From: Nageia nagi
Taxonomy: Eukaryota > Pinophyta
Direction of reading: 5' to 3'
DNA length: 64,000 nt
NCBI GenBank assembly: GCA_050084985.1
Contig: JBITNC010000002.1
Location: 36,022,001-36,086,000, forward strand
Each line of letters begins with the position of its first letter. The stretch's first letter is position 1. The notes below the pieces were generated by a model. The model made no database searches and was not told where the DNA came from. It saw nothing but the letters and a program-made list of their open reading frames with translations. The position numbers were made by a program, and so were the translations under genes. Shown here piece by piece: positions 1-10,560 of this stretch.

Positions 1-365
1 TAATCCACAGCAAAATGCTGTACAATTCTCTTCAATACAATGCCTCCAATGTTCACATGAACATCCACACACCACAACTGTGTCTAAACCTTCAATGTTC
101 TCAACCGAACATTCATACAAGATTGAAAATCCCAATCTCCTTTTGCAATACCAGCAAAGCTAATTCTCTCTCAGAGAATAATATATTTACAGGATTTAAT
201 TTTAAAATGCTTTTTGCATGCTTTCCCTTGGATCTATTTTTAGTTACACTAAGTACTTCAGTAAAGGAGGAGTTACAAACTTAAAAATAAACTCAATTAC
301 ATGCAACTCCGGTTAAACAACAGATTCCCAATCATCCCACCAAATCAGGATTCACAATCCTAACA
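1..365 (-). repeat. 3' LTR of gag-only element, cut by window edge
   Basis: Aligns base for base, with scattered substitutions, to 1819-2182. It ends on the plus strand at ...atcctaaca (365), the minus-strand LTR start. About 143 bp are missing to the left of the window. The open frame seen in both LTR copies (15-284 and 1833-2102) reads LTR sequence and is not a gene. Confidence 0.9.
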
Positions 366-824
366 ACCTCCGACTCAGAGATTGATCCGCAACAATTCAA
401 CCACTATTGCATCCGCTGAAAACAAATCTTCAACCAAGCAAGGAATGTCACCTCCTCCAGATTGTCCTTTCACCATGCTTTGAACCACCACACTGGATTA
501 GTGTCAACCTTGTACCTTCTCCTATGATCAACAAGCAAAATGACAATCTACCTACCATAAATCAATGATAATAACAACATCCTTAGAATTACTATGTATC
601 ATGGTGAACCAAACATCACCATCGTAGCAAGATCTACATACTATGGATGACCCATAACATGCACACACATAATATGGTTTTGCCACTAGCTTTGAAAGCA
701 CACTCCCCGAGTGTGGTATTACCTACCAACTTAGAGACTTGGGGTTGCAATGATCCAAAGCTATAACCATATTATGTGTTCCATCCTAAGATCATACAAT
801 AAATCTTGAGCCATGTCCATTTTC

Positions 825-1618
825 CTAGACATGTCTCCCAGCTCCTACTGCTTGCTCATCCTCTGTAGATGAAAGAATCAAGGCCTCTTCCTTGATTACA
901 TTTGCATCCTTTTCCTCTACTTTTTGAGCCCAACAATCTTTCTTCAAGTGCCCCTTCTTGTGATAATACCAGCATTCCAAGTTTCCCTTGGACTTGGACC
1001 CACTTTGCTCTTCACAGTTCCCCGAACTCACTCCTCTTGTCTTTTGTTTTCCTTTGGTAATCAATGGTACAGCAGATGATGACTCTTCTATGCTCTTCCT
1101 TCGCATCTCATGACCAAGGACTGCACTCACCGCATCATCAAAAGAAAGAACACCAGAAATAGTACTAATAGCCATTACCAAGCTCTCCTAGCTCTCAAGT
1201 AATGAAATAAGAATAGAATACTAACAACCGTATTGAACTCATTTAAATGACTAGCCACAGATTCAACTTCTGGCATACACAAATTATAAAGTTGTTTCAC
1301 TAAGAATACCTTGTTTGATGTCCAAGCATTTTCATAAAGCTTTTTCAGTGCATACATAAGATCCTTTGCAGTATTTTCCTTAGAGACATTGAATGCCAAA
1401 GAAGATGTGAGACTCAACCGGATAACAGCCAATGCATTCCTATTAAGAAGACTCCACTCCTTATCCATCATAGAAGAAGGTTTCTTCGCTGCTTCTTCCA
1501 TAGATAGATAGAAATCTTTCATCAACAACAAGTCTTCAATCTCCATTTGCCAAAAATGGTAATTATTTCCATTGAATTTCTGCACTTCGAATTTTGATAT
1601 ATCTTTCATTGCTCCCAC
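825..1618 (-). pseudogene. copia-type gag (UBN2-like) pseudogene
   Basis: The first 147 codons (1618-1178) encode the N-terminal Gag region, with the usual FNGNNYHFWQMEIEDLL opening, the central RLSL and DLMYALKKLYE motifs and the HLNEFNTVVS motif. The frame then shifts near 1180 and about 20 family residues are missing before the 118-codon second part (1181-828), which carries EMRRKS and the nucleocapsid zinc knuckle at about 932-974. That knuckle is broken: CX2CX4HX4C has Tyr instead of the second Cys (TGT to TAT, a C-to-T change on the plus-strand side). Gag would package element RNA into virus-like particles in the cytoplasm. With the frameshift and broken knuckle it is very unlikely to be functional. 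The family call is firm; the lineage within copia is not assigned. Confidence 0.85.
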
Positions 1619-1661
1619 TCAAACTGAAAACTCTCCAATTTCTGAATACACCCAACAGTTA

Positions 1662-1673
1662 GCTCTGATACCA
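1662..1673 (-). promoter_or_regulatory. tRNA-Met primer binding site (minus strand)
   Basis: The minus strand reads TGGTATCAGAGC, the classic complement of the 3' end of initiator tRNA-Met. It lies two bases from the end of the LTR at 1676. This fixes the element orientation as minus. Confidence 0.9.
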
Positions 1674-1675
1674 GT

Positions 1676-2182
1676 TGTTGGGGTTCAACCAATTCAGAAT
1701 TAAATACAGAGAATTACAAATAAGACAATAGACACAAGATATAATGTGGTTCGGCTAGGAGAGCCTACATCCACCTGAAGCAATTAATTTGGTATTATTT
1801 CAACCACATAAGGAATTACAATTCACAGCAAAATGCTGTACAATTCTCTTCAATACAATGCCTCCAATGTTCACATGAACATCCACACACCACAACCGTA
1901 TTTCAGCCTTCAATATTCTCAACCGAACATTCATACAAGATTGAAAACCCCAATCTCCCTTTGCAATACTAGCAAAGCTAATTCTCCCTTAAAGAATAAT
2001 ATATTTATTAGATTTAATCCTGAAATTCTTTTTGCATGCTTTCTCTTGGATCTATTTTTAGTTACACTAAGTACCTCAGTAAAGGAGGAGTTACAAACTT
2101 AAAAATAACCCAATTATATGCAACTCCGGTTAAACAGCAGATCCCCAATTATCCCACCAAATCAGGATCCTCAATCCTAACA
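1676..2182 (-). repeat. 5' LTR of gag-only element (507 bp)
   Basis: Bounded by TG at 1676 and CA at 2182 and repeated at 1-365. The left edge abuts the primer binding site, so this is the 5' LTR of the minus-strand element. Confidence 0.88.
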
Positions 2183-3596
2183 AATTGTTTATAGAAATGA
2201 AAACCCATCTCTCTGAGTATTTTCATTTATATGAGCAAAACAATGACTTAACAAGAAGATCCTCAATTGTGCCATATCCTACTTATAAGAATCAGATAGT
2301 TACATGCTTACAATGTGATTTAACTTCTCGAGTATTCTCATTACCAACATGTTAGGTCAACAATGAACAATAAGCAATGTGGTGATGCCAAATGTTACAC
2401 AATTGTAATATAGCAGATAATCAGCAGAAACAAAAGATGAATGAGATTAGTTAAGAATAAGCAAAGAATTGTGTATCAAACCAGATAAATCTTAGTGCTG
2501 ATGGAAAAACGAAATAGTCTTCAGAGATAGTTCCTTACAAAATAAATAAATGCCATGGGACACAAATATTATAAACCCAACTAAACCAATTAAGTGATTA
2601 AACAATCAATTCTGTTTAAATTTCTCATAAACAAGAAACGGGTTTACTAGATCAGATATGGAAGGAAAAATAATCTTGAACTGTCAAATTCTTAGGTGCG
2701 ACTAGTGTACAAAATGAAAAAAATGTTAACATGGCATACATAGTTTTATCTTTCTGAGCAAATATTTCTGATTTTCCTGGAGCTAATCAACATCATATTC
2801 TCATAACATAATAGGAAAGTGTAATTGTGTAGTGCTGTAAAGTTGAACCAAAAACTCTACAAGGATAGTATTTTTAAAATTTAAATAAATCAATTAAACA
2901 TAAAGTAACATCACTCCTTACGTTAGATTGACCAACAACCTCCCACTGCTAAAAAGAGTCAATAATAAAAGATAGATCAACAATAACTAATAATTACCTA
3001 GGGAAATCTCAACACAGAGGTTGAATTGCTAGCACCAATCTTTCGAAGCTATGTAAGATGAATCACTGCAACTCTCAATAATATATTACTACTAAACTTT
3101 AGAATTTGTAATCAATCATATCAAAACAGTTTGTTTTGTGCTTGTATATCTTGTACAATCCCAAAAATATATTACTACTAAATATTTTGTTTTGTTTTAA
3201 GTTGTTTCAGTTATGCTTGTTTTGTATAGGATTCTCATGGAGACCCTATTAGATGCTTTCAGTTTGATCTTTTTGTGAGGAGCTCATTGAAAACGTGAAT
3301 ATTTTATAGGGTCCTTTCAAAACCCTTTTTTTATCCTATATAATAATAATAATAACAATAATAATAATAATAATAATATTTTATTCATTAAAAGAATAGT
3401 GGTTTCTAAGATGTAAAATATGAACTATGATGTCCTGCTTTACCTAACAAACATAGCATAGATGTTATGCTAATGTATTATCAAGAGCATGCACATTAAA
3501 CAATTTTTTGTAAGTACGCAAGGGAAAATGTATGAGCAGTGCTAAATCCAACTCAAGGTGGTAAGAATGAACCTCATACTACTACGTGAATGAAAG
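2183..3596. other. AT-rich DNA without recognised genes
   Basis: No long reading frame, RNA gene or transposon terminus was recognised. The only clear structure is the trinucleotide microsatellite at 3341-3378. Confidence 0.5.
3341..3378. repeat. (TAA)n microsatellite
   Basis: About twelve taa units with one interrupting c (3355). Confidence 0.95.
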
Positions 3597-3915
3597 CTAA
3601 GATTGACGAACTATTTTCACCAATTCCATTAGGCTCATAAGTATTGATCCTAATCCTCTTATGACCATAGGATTATGGCATAGGGTTGGAGCCACATGCG
3701 ATCCCTTAGAGGTTCTTGATGGCAAGGAAACACAAATAATGTTGACTTTAGAATGGGTTCTCCTTGGAAGATTTGGTATTGCTATTATCCTTTTCCCAAT
3801 AGAGTGTTCTGGTGTACATGCAAACTCAAAAGATTTTCCTTGTTTTAGGTCTATATTTAGGTGCTGCTTGAGCATTCTAACTCTTTATAATAGGAGTAAT
3901 TGGTGTTTTGTGTGA
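3597..3915. other. Open reading frames on both strands, unrecognised
   Basis: A 92-codon frame on the minus strand (3875-3597) and an 84-codon frame on the plus strand (3661-3915) overlap in a stretch that is less AT-biased than its surroundings, as decayed coding DNA often is. I recognise neither product. It could be an eroded exon on either strand; there is no domain evidence. Confidence 0.2.
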
Positions 3916-4426
3916 TCAAGTTGAGAGGTGATTATAAAACACAATACAATTTTCTAAAACACTTCAGACAATTATATCATGACTCTCCTATATAATTACA
4001 TGATCATTTTATTACAAAACTATAAAGATGTGCTATTACATTAATTTATAGAATAATAATTCTATAATTGCATGGTGCAACCCACAAACAACAGAAAATG
4101 CACATAAGGGTAAGATAATAATTGAATTCTACACTATATTTTATATGGATTTCATTCATGAGAATCATCATAAAATTGAAAAAATATCTAAATGTATTTA
4201 ACACCATCCAATAGTTTGTTGTCTTGTAACGCATTTAAAATTTAAATTGATTTTGGTCAATTACTGATAGGATAAGAAAAGCAATAGTTAAAAACATGAA
4301 AGGTAGTAATAAACATCATAACATGAAAAGTTCTTGGGAGTTCATATGGCATAAGAAATAGAGCACTAGCTATGAGGCAAAAAATTTGGTATTAAGAAGG
4401 TGAGAAAGAATGATACGTAGCCATAC

Positions 4427-4740
4427 CTTTATTTTCATAGGTTCCTTCGACTCTTTGTCTTCACATGAAGAATAGTTCACTGATTCGCAACTCTCACCTC
4501 TTGGTGGCAAAATCCTGGAGTCCCAGGAAACAAAGTAGATATCCCCATCAAGATCACTTCCTGAAGCTTCATTAGGATGAGGTCTATGACCTTTTTGTGG
4601 GAAAACCAAGCAATCAACTAAATGATGTAAACTAGGTGTATCAATTGCTTCTAAAATTTGAACATCTCTAGGATGTAAGAAAGGATTCTTGGCCACAATC
4701 ACCTTTCCTTTTATAACTCTTGGAATCATTTGCCTTCTTT
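4427..4740 (-). pseudogene. RNA-dependent RNA polymerase (RDR) catalytic exon, isolated
   Basis: The minus-strand frame carries the signature block of plant/eukaryotic RDR proteins. VIVAKNPFLHPRD is followed by HHLVDCLVFPQKGHRPHPNE, then the catalytic SGSDLDGD box (Asp codons within 4541-4555), then IYFVSWDSRILPPR. The DLDGD aspartates, which bind the metal ions for nucleotidyl transfer, are all present. In the family this enzyme makes double-stranded RNA for small-RNA silencing. A good splice donor (AAAG/GTATGG) lies at 4427/4426; possible acceptors lie near residues 30-37 of the frame (about 4720-4740). No stop interrupts the exon, but no other RDR exon was found in the window, including the 2.2 kb downstream on the minus strand. 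It is either one exon of a gene with very long introns running out of the window, or an isolated fragment. Resemblance is closest to the RDR1/RDR2 type, by memory of motif wording only. Confidence 0.8.
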
Positions 4741-5155
4741 GAAAGCTTGAGCTATCTTTAATAAAGCCTTTCTTAAAATAGTACCTTTTCTTATACACAA
4801 TAATTTTTGTGTTTGTCATCTTGTGCAAATTTTTTTTAAGCTTAGAATTATATATAGGGAGTTGATTAAAAGTGTGAGGATATCTTTTAAACCCTGATGG
4901 TCTATCTCTCAGGTGAACTGTTGGAAAACTTACAATTGAATCCTCATTTTCCTTTCAACTGCAGAATCAAAAGGGACAAGATGTCCAAATCATTGTTTCA
5001 ATATGGAGTTTGACTGAGAAAAACTAATGTTAATACCACTTCATGACAAGAAAAGTTACCCAAAAGGCCAATAAATCTGATTGTTCAGTTTTCATTACAC
5101 CATCGTTTTATGTGTTACATAGAGTGCAATTGCATATAGATATAAGAATACATAT

Positions 5156-5245
5156 ACCATTTTCAACTACTTCTTGATGGATGCCCATACCTTCTTCTAG
5201 AGCTCCCATGGTGGAACATGCTAAAAGAATACCGCAAATGTTACA
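5156..5245 (-). pseudogene. PPR repeat fragment (PLS-class)
   Basis: About 30 codons inside a 69-codon frame (5317-5111) read ILLACSTMGALEEGMGIHQ followed by EVVENG, the form of the L/S-type repeat of plant organellar PPR proteins. The surrounding codons do not fit the family. It is a scrap of an RNA-editing or processing factor gene, related to the PPR debris at 26.8 and 59.2 kb. Confidence 0.65.
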
Positions 5246-5895
5246 GAGTAGAAATTTACACCTCGCAGACCGTCCTCTCTTCTTCGCGAGTGTGAAAAAT
5301 TGCAAAATGAAATGCAAAAGGAGTTACACGATGTCGGAAACAAATTGAATTTTTTTAAATTTGGTGGTCGCCTAATAATTTTTTATTATTTTAAATTGAA
5401 TTTTTCAAAATTATATAGGGATTGGAGACTTTATAGTTTTTATTGATTTTCAAATTTGAAAGAAATATATAAATAATATTCATTAAATTTTGGCAATTTC
5501 TACAACATAAAAAATATAACTACAATATTTAGATATTTTTTATGCATAATAATTTTTTATTATAATTTTTTGGTTATTTTAATTTTGATTTTAGTTTTTA
5601 CTTTCTTGGATATGGTTATTTAAATTTTATATTTTCAAATGATTTTACATTTTTGGTTATTTAACTAGGGAACAAAATTTATAATTATAAAATTTTGACG
5701 ATTTAAAAAAATATTTTACTACTCAAATTATTTTAGAAATCTTGAAAATAGTCATTTTTCGAGGAATCGAGCTTAAAAAAACTTTCTCATGCGACATCAA
5801 ACTTATTTTGGTGAGGAGGTATGCATAGATGATGTAGACATTGAAGGTTAGATCCTTATCCTTTATCTTTGTTTTTGTTTATTTTTCATCAAGTC
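5246..5895. other. AT-rich spacer
   Basis: No gene recognised. The 5' LTR, gag and protease expected upstream of the Tat pol below are not visible, so that element appears 5'-truncated near here. Confidence 0.4.
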
Positions 5896-5999
5896 ATTCC
5901 TAGGTCTAGGTAGTCGATCTTTCATTATCAATCATCCATTTTCCTTAATGGAGTGATATCGTTGGAATCCAACACTGATTCTCCATTTTTTGTGTCTCT

Positions 6000-7933
6000 T
6001 ATGGCTAAGTTTAGATCCAATACTCGAGGCATTTCCTATACCTCTCCAACTTAGTGATGAAATATTAGATCTTACTGAAGAAAAAATAGTGTGAAAACAT
6101 TTGTACCCAAGATGATCCAAAGTTGATCAAAATAGGAGTTTGGTGAACCTTGGAAGAACGAAAAAGGTACAACCTATTGTTAAAAGAGTTCTCTAATGTC
6201 TTTGTTTGGTCTTATTTTGATATGCCTAGTATTGATCCTATTTTTTTCATTCATACCTTAGTTGTCAATGAAAATGTAAAACCAGTCCAACAAAAACCTA
6301 GAAATATGCATCCTAGGGTAACCCTTGCTATTAAAAAGGAAATCAAAAAGTATCTTGGTTCTAATTTTATTTTTCCTATTGATACTCCATAGATTTCTAA
6401 CATTGTGCTTGTAGCTAAGCCTAATGGTGGAATAAGATATTGTACAGATCTCAGAGATATCAACAAGGCATATCCTAAAGATGCCTTTCCTTTGCCTAAC
6501 ATTAATATGATTGTAGATTCAACAGTAGGCCATGAAATTTTATCTTTTATGGATGGTTTTTTCGGCTACAATCAAATAAGAATCAACATAAGACAACTTT
6601 GTTACTCCTTGAGGTACATTTTATTGGGTGGTCATATCTTTTGGTCTAAAAGGTACAACTTATCAAAGAGCCATGGTGAGTATGTTCCATGATATGACCC
6701 ATGATACTGTTGAGATTTATGTTGATAATATCCTAGCAAAGTCTACAACTAAAGATGATCATATTTTAGATTTAAGAAATATTTTTCAAAGAATGAGAGA
6801 ATACAAGTTGAAATCAAAACCTCAAAAGTATGCATTCAAAGTCTTATAAGGTAAATTGTTTGGTTTCATTATTTCAAGAAGAGGTATAGAGATAGATCTT
6901 AAGAAAGTTTTAGCCATTGTTGATTTTCCTCCTCCTAAGAAAATAAAAGATTTGAGTATTCTTCAAGGAAAAGTTCAAACAGTCAAAATGTTCATTGCTC
7001 AATTAGCAGTTTTGTTGACAAAAGGTGAGAAATTCGTTTGGGATGAAAAATGTCAAAATGTTTTGGATTTAACATCAAAAGGTACCTTACTAATGCTCCA
7101 GTTTTAGCCTCTTATGATTTAGATAAGAGTTTGTTACTTTATGTTTTTGAAACATTAAGTGCATTAGGGATAATGCTAGCTCAAAAGGATGATAATAATG
7201 AGGAAAAAATAATCTATTATATCAGCAATACTTTACTTGATTATGAGATAAGGCACACTCCAATAGAAAAGATGTGTTTTGCAATAGATTTTTCAACTGA
7301 AAATTTAAGGCATCACATGCTTGAAAACATAATATATGTCATAGCTCAGGTTGATCCTCTTAGATATCTCATGTCTAAATCATACCTATTCGGAAGAGTT
7401 GAATAATGGGTAATGTTGCTTTAAGAGTTTGATTTGGTATTTGTCACTCAAAAATCAATTAAAGGATAGGCTATAACAGATTTCATTGCCAATCATCCTA
7501 GAAAAGAAGTATCACAAACTCAAGAAGAGTTTCCAGATGAAGTGGATGACCATAATGTTCATGATCCTAGCATAGTCACTATAGTCAAGAGTTGTTGCTC
7601 AAATTTCAAGCCCAAGTTTCCTCAAGTTTTCTTTAATTTTACAGAAAACGATGAATGGAACCCGTCCTTTGATGGTTCCAAGTGCATTTGCAATACAAGA
7701 GCAGGAGTTATCCTAATCAACCCTCACAATGATGTTATCTCTATGTATTATCGTTTAAGTTTTGATTGCACTAATAATATGGTAGAATATGTGGCTCTTA
7801 TTTTAGGAAGGTTGCAATACTTTTGAAGCTAGAAAAGATAATAATATTTGATGATTTCCAACTAGTAGTGAAGCAAGTGTCAAACATCTACAATACCAAA
7901 GATCCCAAGTTGTAACCATGCAAAGAAATGGTG
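6000..7933 (+). pseudogene. Tat-type pol part 1: RT, RNase H, second RNase H
   Basis: About 6000-6150 matches the pre-RT linker. 6150-7107 is reverse transcriptase: PKDAFPLPNINMIVDST and SFMDGFFGYNQIRI are present. A frameshift and loss of family residues follow near 6590-6640. The catalytic YVDD box reads YVDN (AAT at 6727-6729), removing a metal-binding Asp. 7050-7440 is the RNase H domain (LASYDLDKSLLLYVFET through a tether region). 7650-7933 is the second, archaeal-type RNase H, with the DGS opening and the NNMVEYVALILG motif. Stops interrupt at about 6391, 6847, 7105 and 7913, plus others. The enzyme copied element RNA to cDNA in particles; this copy cannot. The frame continues in register at 14880, after the insertion. 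Confidence 0.85.
7929..7933. repeat. Target-site duplication tggtg, left copy
   Basis: Identical to 14875-14879 and immediately outside the TG terminus. Confidence 0.8.
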
Positions 7934-8082
7934 TGTCATGACCCACCTAACCCGTGGTTCCCATGTATGTTATATGAGGTATTTTTTATATGTTAAATTA
8001 TATATGATGTCATTTTATCACATTTATATAATAATTTATTTTATTGATATGATATGGGTTTTGAGTATTTTCTTGTGTAGGA

Positions 8083-8785
8083 TTATGTGAAACAAAGAAG
8101 ATTGATCATTGGAAAGGATACATTGGTGAGCATAGATCAAAAACATTAAATAAATTATTTTATTTCATGTGCTTAATAATGTAATAAATTTTATACGAAT
8201 ATATGTTTTATGTCTACAGGATGTAAAAAGGCTTAATAATTGATCCCTAACGTAAATTGAAATGTCTCGCTATACTTTCATTATTAGGTATTGCTCAAAA
8301 ATTAGTAATGATACTTGTTATTTTCTTAGGATACATCATGTATAATAATTTTAGTATATATCTTAAAATTATTTCGAGTAAAGAATATGGTGTGGACAAA
8401 TGTTACCTTACAAAATATACACATATAATCTAACTAGAACTATACAATTATTCTACAAATTATTTAGCCATGTTCTAAACTTTTGCATGTGGACAAAAGT
8501 ATAGAGAAAAAAGAATTCATCATGTATGTCTTCACCTTGGAAGTAATTGACAAAACTTTTGAGTTGGCATATACATTATTGGAACATGAAAAAGAAATAA
8601 AAAATTATTTAGGGGAAAGAAGAACCCATATGTTCCCCACCTACAAGGAAGTGATGACCTATGGAATAGTTTTCTGTTTTGGAGTTATGGTCTACATTTT
8701 AAAGTATAAATACTACTCCAATATTGTGAAGAAAGGAGGAAGGACTTCACTATCTTCAAATAAGAGTTGTCTTCCCTTAGTGTAG
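8083..8785 (+). other. Exon-like segments, unrecognised membrane-protein end
   Basis: A plus-strand frame of 100 codons (8483-8785) ends in one predicted transmembrane helix (VMTYGIVFCFGVMVYILKYKYY region, about residues 54-75) and a basic tail. Just upstream are splice-like signals: ttgtgtag then an open stretch from 8083 to 8125 before a gtgagc donor, and a second tctacag acceptor at 8219. A candidate acceptor (gacaaaag) also precedes the long frame. I do not recognise the protein. It resembles the last exons of a plant gene carried in the insertion, but splicing and function are inference; the low coding length also allows chance. Confidence 0.3.
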
Positions 8786-9972
8786 GTGCATCATCCCAAT
8801 TCTAGTATTTCCTTGCTAAAATTATAGCTTTATTATTTAAAGTAGAATGATTGATTTTATTTGATTTTAGTCTCAGAAGCCAGCATTTGTGAGGTAGAAA
8901 GATCTCTTGTATTTAGAGAAGTAGATCCCGACGTTTGAAGCGAAACGAGAGGAGTCAGTTAAAAAAAAAAAAAAGAAAAAAAAATCTCTTTGAAGTCATA
9001 TTAATAAATTTATCTCCTTTCTGTGAGTATCTCAGTATTCCCTGAAAGACCTTGCAATTTCATATATTTTGGAAACTCTTATGGGATTGACTATCGTAGT
9101 CTTTAGCTGCCTATTGTGATATTGAAATTTTGACCTCAATCCTGATGGCGATTTTTGCTGCTATTTAAATGGAATATTTGACTGGTATTTAAATCCCTTC
9201 AAAGTTCTGTTTGATACAATTTCATTTAAAGATTTGGGGCTACATTGCTTTTGAGCTGATCTCTATATATATAGAGAGAGATCTCATAAATATATTTTAT
9301 GTTGAAATTTTGTTAATTTCTGTTGTTGTTTTCTATCTTTTTTAAGTATACAAACTTTGTTTCTGGATACAATCTTTGCGAAGAGTTTTCTTCCCTTCTA
9401 ATGCTTCTTATTTATAGTATAATGTTTTTTTTTTGTGAAGAGAGGAGTTCGCATCTGAGTTTGATTAATAAACACTCCTTGATATATTTCAATGGAGATA
9501 AAAAAAGAAAAAAAAAGAAAAAAGAGAGACACCACTTCGTGGATTTCAATGGATAGTCCTATTATTAACTTCTTAAGGAAGCTAAATTTTATCTCCTTGC
9601 TAGAGAAGTGCAATATAAAAATGTCATAGAAAATAGTGATCACAAAATTTGCACAAAAAGAGCATGGTTATATTTATTAGCTATTAATGATACTACTAAT
9701 AATTAATTACAATATACTATGCTATGATTTGAGTTTAAAATAAATTTAAACTAGTTATTGCAACCAAGTGCAATGGGTACGCCGTAGAAAAATAATTGAT
9801 TTTTTTTTTATAGATAATTTATTTATGAAATTATATATTAATGAAAATTTAATTTTTGCCAAGTGTAAACTTTGGAAATAAGTTAGAACATTTACAAAGT
9901 TTGAAATTTATATTTTTGAATATAATTAAATTCAAGAAAATGATATATATATATATATATATTATTAATGTA
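8786..9972. other. AT-rich, poly(A) and poly(G/A) tracts, no gene seen
   Basis: Contains A-rich runs at about 8960-8983 and 9499-9522, a small palindrome ctctatatatatagag at 9262-9277 and a short (TA)n near 9943-9961. The first 500 bp would be the 3' untranslated part if the frame at 8483-8785 were a true last exon. Confidence 0.4.
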
Positions 9973-10560
9973 GTTAGTAATGGACATCCTTCACCTCCAT
10001 ATCAGTAAGTTGTCTCATGTGGAAATCACACATCACATGATATGTTTCCCTTAAGGCGCTTTCGATTGCCTCCTTTAAATCCCCAAATGTGGAATAAGGT
10101 GGTATCACTACCAAGTCAGGAAGCAGTGCTGATTAAGCACCTAAGGAGACTTTGCATATGATTTGAAGCATCTTGTCATCATCGAAACTCCATTGATTGG
10201 TGGAACCCCTCCTCGTCATCTCTCTTATGTAATTTTTAACTAACTTTTTGGTGTCAAGAATGATTTTGGCCACGGTCAGGATGGTCATCAGCACACTATT
10301 TTTCATTAGACTATCATTCTCCACTAAAAGTTTGTAAATGTAGTTGATGTCTTTCCACACATCGTCTTGGTCAGGAAGTCCATGACGGAAACGACATGAT
10401 TCCCCAATGACTTGAGCATGAAATCTAGCAACCTTGTATCACCAATATGAGCCCTGGCATCGTCCCTCACGTTCTAATGTGGCATCCACATCATCTTACC
10501 ATCATGGTTGATATAATCAATTATCTCCTCAATCACATGTTCAATTCTTTTATCATTATT
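9973..10560 (-). pseudogene. MS1/MMD1-like PHD-finger protein fragment
   Basis: The minus strand reads, in order: HVIEEIIDYINHDGKMMW, then DDARAHIGDTRLLDFML with KSLGNHVV, then (after a frameshift near 10375 and loss of about 20 family residues) VWKDINYIYKLLVENDSLM, then IILDTKKLVKNYI and LLPDLVVIPPYSTFGDLKEA with ALRETYHVM. This is the conserved middle part, upstream of the PHD finger, of the plant MALE STERILITY 1 / MALE MEIOCYTE DEATH 1 family of nuclear regulators. The PHD finger itself was not found. In-frame stops (for example near 10474 and 10137) and the frameshift make it a pseudogene. It lies inside the 6.94-kb insertion, on the strand opposite to the HMA exon. The family call rests on recalled motifs; a search should confirm it. 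Confidence 0.6.

Larger units (their letters stand above)
1..2182 (-). mobile_element. Gag-only (TR-GAG-like) copia-type LTR retrotransposon
   Basis: Two near-identical direct repeats (1-365 and 1676-2182) flank an internal region of only 1310 bp. The internal region holds a decayed gag, a primer binding site next to the right repeat, and no protease, integrase, RT or RNase H. The element reads on the minus strand, so the right repeat is the 5' LTR. LTRs run TG to CA (minus-strand start TGTTAGGATTG, end CCAACA). The minus-strand tract GGAGGT immediately before the 3' LTR is a weak polypurine tract. The left LTR lacks roughly its first 143 bases because the window starts inside it, so the target duplication cannot be checked; aattg follows the right LTR. 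Terminal-repeat elements carrying only gag are known in plants and depend on enzymes from other elements. Whether pol was never present or was deleted is not decidable here. Confidence 0.85.

Noticed and set aside
15-284. 89-codon frame present in two copies (also 1833-2102) as a duplicated gene
   Set aside because: Both copies lie in the LTR pair of the gag-only element; duplication is explained by the LTRs.
3597-3915. Overlapping opposite-strand genes
   Set aside because: Neither frame has a recognisable motif, and overlap of two real genes here would be unlikely.
9398-9643. 81-codon minus-strand frame near poly(A) tracts
   Set aside because: Phe/Ser/Lys-rich reading of A/T runs; no motif.
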